A DNA stretch of 64,000 bases from Edwardsiella hoshinae NBRC 105699 = ATCC 33379 (GTDB lineage Bacteria > Pseudomonadota > Gammaproteobacteria > Enterobacterales > Enterobacteriaceae), in the NCBI RefSeq assembly GCF_000474215.1, contig NZ_BAUC01000005.1, positions 78,543 through 142,542 on the forward strand. The letters run 5' to 3'. A model generated the notes under the pieces. It searched no databases and was not told where the DNA came from. It worked only from the letters and a program-made list of their open reading frames with translations. Positions within the stretch are counted from its first letter, which is position 1. Each line of letters begins with the position of its first letter. The position numbers and the translations under genes were made by a program. This document shows, piece after piece, positions 59,894 to 64,000 of this stretch.

Positions 59894-61267
59894 TTAGTTA
59901 GGCAACTCGAGGATAGAAAGAACAACCACACTAATTATTCCAATAATTGTTGGTACACTTGTACGCTTTAAAATTCTGATAGGACTTACTCCCACCGTAG
60001 ATGCAACAATCATCACAACTGCCGCCACAGGTGAAATTGTTCTAGTTAAATTTGCAATCATTTGCATTGGTAAAGAAATTAAAATACCATCAACACCCGC
60101 TTTCTCCGCAATCCCAGGAATTAATTCAATCATGGCATAGAACATTGCCAAGCCACCACCACTAAGCATACCAAAAAGTGTTGTTGCACCACTAAAAATT
60201 AGCGTCGTAATAATTCCCGCAGAGTTTGCTGTTTGCACTGAAGACATAATACTGCCAATAATCCCTAATGTTTGAATTGCAGTTGTAAATAACGAACCAC
60301 CAACGACCAACATCACAACTTGACTAAACCCCTGCCCCATTCCTTTAAACATCTCCACGGCCTTATCTTGAACTTGCTGAAATGATTTGAGACGAACCGC
60401 TTTACTAAAAACAGAAATAAAGAAAGAAATAAATGTTAAAACAAAAATATCCATCACTATTCCCTTAACAAATACTCCAGCAATCCCTACGCCAATAATT
60501 AACAATAACGGCAATACGGGTAAAACTGCATAAAATCTGGGCACGTCAATTTTCTGTTGTTTACTCAAAACATCTTCACTTAGAGAGACAAACGCAGCAT
60601 CCCCGTCTCTTTTATCACAGTATTTTTGCCAAAAAAAATGTACAACAGCAATAATTAGTAATGATGGCAATGAAATTTTAGCATGCCAAACAACATAACT
60701 TAATACATCATAACCCAGTGTATTTGCCGCAATTACGTTATCGGCACCCAATGGTGTCGGCATAATCGTCGCCGTCATTGCGATAACGCCAGCAGCCGTT
60801 AATGATGATATTCCCATACTCGTCAGCATTGGATATAAAACAGCCATCAAAATAATCGCCAAGCTCGATGCACTAGGAACAACCAAAGACATTAAATTAC
60901 CAAGTAAAAACACCAACGGAACAAACAATGATTTGTGTTTTATCTTTAACAAAGGCTTTACTAAAAAATTCACAGCCATTTGATTGGCACCAATTGCATT
61001 CATATAGCTTGAATAACCAAAGAGAATCATAATAACAATACCAGCTTGACTTACCTGTTTGACAATTGTATCTTTAAATTCTAAAAATATATCAAACAAT
61101 CCAAACCCTGTTCCCTGCCCTTGCGGATAGATGGGGTGCCCCAGTAACCATGCGCATATGAGCAAACCGAGCGCGCAGATAATTAAACTGAGCGCTGGAT
61201 GGTATTTTTTTATTATTAGATATGCAACTACAACCAGTGCTATCAACACTAATAAAATTTCTATCAT
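59894..61267 (-). CDS. DcuC-family transporter
   Basis: Polytopic inner-membrane transporter (457 aa, about 12-13 helices). It aligns by eye with DcuC anaerobic C4-dicarboxylate carriers: IGANQMAVNFLVKPLLKI, VVPSASSLAIILMAVLYP, VVHFFWQKYCDKRD and ILKRTSVPTIIG. Pairing with the nucleoside hydrolase two bases upstream suggests that its substrate may be a nucleoside or a related compound, not succinate or fumarate; this is inference. Codon use is strongly AT-biased, unlike the rest of the window. AAGGAGAG at good spacing supports the start. The gene ends 40 bases right of a transposase remnant. Confidence 0.85.
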   Translation of the reverse strand: MIEILLVLIALVVVAYLIIKKYHPALSLIICALGLLICAWLLGHPIYPQGQGTGFGLFDIFLEFKDTIVKQVSQAGIVIMILFGYSSYMNAIGANQMAVNFLVKPLLKIKHKSLFVPLVFLLGNLMSLVVPSASSLAIILMAVLYPMLTSMGISSLTAAGVIAMTATIMPTPLGADNVIAANTLGYDVLSYVVWHAKISLPSLLIIAVVHFFWQKYCDKRDGDAAFVSLSEDVLSKQQKIDVPRFYAVLPVLPLLLIIGVGIAGVFVKGIVMDIFVLTFISFFISVFSKAVRLKSFQQVQDKAVEMFKGMGQGFSQVVMLVVGGSLFTTAIQTLGIIGSIMSSVQTANSAGIITTLIFSGATTLFGMLSGGGLAMFYAMIELIPGIAEKAGVDGILISLPMQMIANLTRTISPVAAVVMIVASTVGVSPIRILKRTSVPTIIGIISVVVLSILELPN

Positions 61268-61269
61268 GC

Positions 61270-62202
61270 TTACTCTCCTTTTTTATTAATCGCTTTCATT
61301 TTTTCAATCACCCACAATTGAAATGCTTCAACATCAATAGACACGCAGACCTCTGCATTTGCTTTATGATGATATTTCATTTTTAAATCTGCAATTGTCG
61401 CCCCTGCGCCAGGTCCATCTAAAGCAACTTCAATAAATGTCTGCATAGTTTTAAATAAGCCAGGAGATGTTAAATATGCAATAGCACACACGTCATGCAT
61501 TTTTAAACCTGTAGTTAAGCTACCGCCTCTATAATGAGAAAATAACCCATAAAACATTTCTCCAAGTTTACCAAGGCTTCTAATGAGCTGTACTTCATTA
61601 TTTGTTAATACAGCTTGACTCGTCACATCCAGGCCAACCATCGTTAACGGAACCCCTGATTGAAAGACAATTTGCGCAGCATGTGGATCAACATATATAT
61701 TGAACTCAGCACTCGTATTCGTATTCCCTCTTGAGAGAGAACCCCCCATCATTACAACTTCTTTTATTTTTTGTTTTACTTCTGGATAAAGAGTGAACAA
61801 CAAGGCAATATTGGTTAAAGCAGCGATTGGCACAAGAGTAACGGGTACATTACTAGATATAATTTCCTTACGCATTGCCTCTACAGCATGAATTTTTAAA
61901 CATGTCGAGGTTGCGTTAGGAAAGGCAAAGCCATCCATCCCACTTTCCCCATGAATATCGGCCGAATCTTCTAATTTAATAAGTAAGGGACTATTGCAAC
62001 CTTTTGCCACAGGAACATTCTTTCCAAAGAAGTCAACTAATTTTAATGCGTTATTAGTTGTTTTCTCTACATCGACGTTGCCGGCAACCGTAGTAATTAA
62101 ACGAACATCTAAATCTGGGTGATGCATAGCAATGGCCAAAGCAACTGCATCATCAATTCCTGGGTCTGTATCAATAATTATAGGTTTTTTCTTTATATTC
62201 AC
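61270..62202 (-). CDS. rihC: Ribonucleoside hydrolase, RihC-like
   Basis: Nucleoside hydrolase (310 aa) splitting ribonucleosides to base and ribose. The calcium-binding N-terminal motif DTDPGIDDAVALAIAM (residues 11-26) is exact. Further blocks are TTVAGNVDVEKTTNNA, HGESGMDGF, VTLVPIAALTNIALL, EVVMMGGSLSRGN, AEFNIYVDPHAA and KMHDVCAIAYL with the catalytic His. It is closer to E. coli RihC than to RihA or RihB in these blocks. The start is GTG, with GGAG nine bases upstream. It forms a tight operon with the DcuC-like transporter (two-base gap). The gene is AT-rich, as expected for imported DNA. Confidence 0.92.
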   Translation of the reverse strand: MNIKKKPIIIDTDPGIDDAVALAIAMHHPDLDVRLITTVAGNVDVEKTTNNALKLVDFFGKNVPVAKGCNSPLLIKLEDSADIHGESGMDGFAFPNATSTCLKIHAVEAMRKEIISSNVPVTLVPIAALTNIALLFTLYPEVKQKIKEVVMMGGSLSRGNTNTSAEFNIYVDPHAAQIVFQSGVPLTMVGLDVTSQAVLTNNEVQLIRSLGKLGEMFYGLFSHYRGGSLTTGLKMHDVCAIAYLTSPGLFKTMQTFIEVALDGPGAGATIADLKMKYHHKANAEVCVSIDVEAFQLWVIEKMKAINKKGE

Positions 62203-63000
62203 TTATTCTTTCTCCAGTCACATAGATAAAAATCGCGTTAAAAAATATTTTCTCAACATGATATTAGGCACTTCTCTTTAATTCCCAGAGCAATAATCAC
62301 TATCACTCCCTGTCTCCAGCACTACAAAAAGGATGCTTAAGGAATGTAAGCTAATTTACTGATGACACATCCAAATCAGCGTTTCCCCTCAATAAAATAA
62401 TAACTAGTATTAGATAAGTTATTCACATCCATTTCTTATAATGACATTCAATCCAATAATTACATTAAAATAAGTTACTTATTGAGAACGCCACTATTAC
62501 TTAGGCATAAAATGCCTTATTACGTAACCATACTGGCATATTTTTATTACCAAGCTTGAGTAATATATTAAACTTTAATTAGCTAGAATTGTGAACCAGA
62601 CATCATTATATTTAAAAATTAATAACCACATATTAAATTGAATGATGGCATGGGAAATATGATTTTTGCCATAAATAAAAATAATATTAATCATAAAACA
62701 CATGTTATGTAATGAGTGCTATTGAATAAATAAAAACTTTAGATGATTGGCGATGCTGAATGCTACAGACGGTTCAGTGTCCGGTTTTCACTACCTCTGT
62801 TCTGATGATGAAACGCGTGTTTAACCTGTCACTCCTGGCGCGACAGAGGCTCGTTGATTCGATTGTTACGCAGATGGAGCTGCCACTGATATGACCAGAA
62901 TAACTCCCTAACCGCTGGTGGGCATCTGAACCTGCGGAACTATGACGGACAAGGAGCAAGAGCTGACGATAGTCAAGGAGCCGAGCCAAGAGAGAGCACA

Positions 63001-63158
63001 CAACGGGCAGAGAAGTAGCAGCAGGAAAGTCAGCAGGGCCAGCGCCAGATGATCCAAGACCAACGGCGGCGCACTCAGTAACATCTTTGCCGGCGAGCAA
63101 CCGCTCAGTACGCTCCCCTCGTCTTGACTATCTGGGGCAGAGAACGACGAGACAGCGA
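63001..63158 (-). pseudogene. Degraded partial copy of scsA
   Basis: Second copy of repeat A. Its minus-strand frame reads SSFSAPDSQDEGSVLSGCSP and then KMLLSAPPLVLDHLALALLT, clearly the scsA middle part with several changes. It lacks the first helix and start of scsA (deleted) and its tail departs after CPLCALS. It has no downstream scsB. This is the right-hand flank of the AT-rich block. Confidence 0.88.
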
Positions 63159-63161
63159 AGA

Positions 63162-63216
63162 AATTCACAATCCCATGTATTCACCGCCTGCAACTGAACG
63201 CACGGATTGTCATCCG
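63162..63216. repeat. Direct repeat B, copy 2
   Basis: Identical over 55 bases to 59393-59447. After position 63216 the two copies diverge at once (GGCGGCG here, CTACCAA in copy 1), giving a sharp junction. Confidence 0.92.
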
Positions 63217-63264
63217 GCGGCGAAAGGTGCAAGGTAGGTTTTCCCTTTTTCCACGGAGACTCAC

Positions 63265-63630
63265 GTGTTACCTTTCTCCACCGCCGTCTGGCAACGGCTA
63301 CAACGCTCGACATTCCGCCGCCGCTTTCGCCTCGGCAGCGCCGAATGGCATTATCTGGAGCATCAGGGCATGGCGCAGATATTGCGCCATGCCCATGACT
63401 TTATCGAGACCCGCCTCGCGCCCCCCCTCCCCCCCAACGATGGCCGCCAAACCCCCATGCGGGGGCATCCGGTCTTCATCGCCCAGCATGCCACCGCCAC
63501 CTGCTGCCGCGGTTGCCTGGCAAAGTGGCACCATATTCCAGCCGATCGTGCCTTAAGCGGCGGAGAGAAACTGTATATCTTAGCCCTACTCGCCTACTGG
63601 CTGTCCGTGCAGCAGCCCGTCGCGCCGTAA
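63265..63630 (+). CDS. DUF4186 domain-containing protein
   Basis: Cytoplasmic protein of 121 aa with a DUF4186 domain covering nearly all of it. Family blocks seen: [55 protein letters not shown], and [15 protein letters not shown]. The invariant His and Cys residues ([10 protein letters not shown]) suggest metal binding, but the function is unknown. The start is GTG at 63265, with GGAGA five bases upstream. GC-rich codon use resumes here, so it belongs to the core chromosome, outside the AT-rich block. Confidence 0.85.
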   Translation: MLPFSTAVWQRLQRSTFRRRFRLGSAEWHYLEHQGMAQILRHAHDFIETRLAPPLPPNDGRQTPMRGHPVFIAQHATATCCRGCLAKWHHIPADRALSGGEKLYILALLAYWLSVQQPVAP

Positions 63631-63651
63631 TCAACGCCATCCAGACGTTTG

Positions 63652-63665
63652 TACATACGGTTACC
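63652..63665 (+). promoter_or_regulatory. RstA-like box upstream of asr
   Basis: TACATACGGTTACC matches the RstA consensus TACATNTNGTTACA at ten of twelve fixed positions. It lies about 105 bases before the asr start, with a weak -10 candidate (TAACAT, 63708-63713) about 45 bases downstream. In E. coli the RstBA system activates asr at low pH through such a box. Confidence 0.75.
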
Positions 63666-63769
63666 TACCGACACCAAACACACACGGACAATTGCGGCAC
63701 CAATACCTAACATATCCTCAACGGCTCCACTGCGGGGCTGACCAATCAGCGAATAGTGAGGATAGCAAA

Positions 63770-64000
63770 ATGAATAAAGTATTAGCTCTGGTTGTTGCTG
63801 CTGCGATGGGCCTTTCTTCTGCCGCGTTCGCTGCCGAACCGACTGCCGCACCGGCCGCCGCACCGATGGCACACAGTACCGCCACCAGCACTAAGGATGC
63901 CGGGACCGTCAAACATCACAGTAAGAAACAGCATAAGAAAGCGACCACCGAACAGAAAGCTCAGGCCGCCAAGAAAGTGCATCACAAAAAGGCAGCCATA
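63770..64000 (+). CDS. asr: Acid shock protein Asr (3' end outside window)
   Basis: Small periplasmic, highly charged protein made at low pH. The first 77 codons are visible: a signal peptide ([21 protein letters not shown], residues 1-21) followed by an Ala/Pro segment and then Lys/His-rich repeats ([28 protein letters not shown]). This is the standard Asr pattern; the precursor is processed in the periplasm. GAGGA lies before the ATG. An RstA-like box upstream fits the known acid control. The stop codon is beyond the window, so the length is unknown. Confidence 0.93.
   Translation, partial: MNKVLALVVAAAMGLSSAAFAAEPTAAPAAAPMAHSTATSTKDAGTVKHHSKKQHKKATTEQKAQAAKKVHHKKAAI

Larger units (their letters stand above)
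62203..63264. other. AT-rich region right of rihC, with scsA relic
   Basis: Just over 1 kb. 62203-62760 is very AT-rich and should hold the rihC promoter, but no clear element or CRP/FNR site was found. 62761-63000 is of mixed composition, with short broken frames that I could not assign. 63001-63216 is the second copy of the scsA segment. 63217-63264 is the leader of the DUF4186 gene. Confidence 0.6.

Noticed and set aside
62774..63100. 108-codon minus-strand frame overlapping the scsA relic
   Set aside because: It reads the repeat in a different frame from scsA and shows no domain; the pseudogene explains this segment better.

Overview
The window reads as a chromosomal segment of a GC-rich member of the Enterobacterales. 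Gene order follows the Escherichia coli nuo to pdxB region (nuoA-N, lrhA, alaA, yfbR/S/T/U/V, ackA-pta, yfcD-H, folX, ubiX, purF, cvpA, dedD, folC, accD, dedA, truA, usg, pdxB), and the proteins are close to their E. coli counterparts. Edwardsiella or another Hafniaceae is the most likely source. That is an inference from base composition, the extra gene sets and general resemblance; no search was run.

Layout. 1-4530 (minus): the hydrogenase-2 operon hybO-A-B-C, with hybC cut by the window edge and a perfect FNR box upstream of hybO. 5327-8657 (plus): cytochrome b561, the periplasmic beta-glucosidase BglX and a 51-residue membrane peptide. 8745-23779 (minus): the complete 13-gene nuo operon for respiratory complex I, with NuoC and NuoD fused, followed by the regulator gene lrhA. 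25720-29054: a compact set (ydjZ, ynjE, ynjF, ynjA) that in E. coli lies in one ydj/ynj cluster elsewhere on the chromosome; here it sits between lrhA and alaA without the ynjBCD transporter. 29334-44680: alaA, the yfb genes, ackA-pta, a periplasmic rhodanese, yfcD/E/F/G, folX and yfcH. 44896-55673: an unusual short-chain dehydrogenase without its catalytic Tyr/Lys, then ubiX, purF, cvpA, dedD, folC, accD, dedA, truA, usg and pdxB, with a near-consensus PurR operator ahead of cvpA. 55815-59347 (minus): scsABCD, a periplasmic thiol-disulfide system.

59393-63216 is the clearest accessory region. It is an AT-rich block holding a RihC-like nucleoside hydrolase and a DcuC-family transporter in one tight operon, with an IS5-type transposase remnant at one end. 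It lies between two copies of the scsA/upstream segment; the second copy is degraded. The window ends with a DUF4186 gene and the 5' part of asr, whose upstream region carries an RstA-like box.

Functional themes. Much of the window concerns electron transfer and redox balance: hydrogenase 2 puts electrons into quinone in anaerobiosis, complex I does so from NADH, cytochrome b561 handles membrane electrons, AckA-Pta makes ATP by overflow and fermentation, and the Scs proteins, two rhodaneses, YfcF/YfcG and YnjA act on thiols or peroxides. Regulatory sites visible in the sequence (FNR for hyb, PurR for cvpA-purF, RstA for asr) fit the known control of these genes in relatives.
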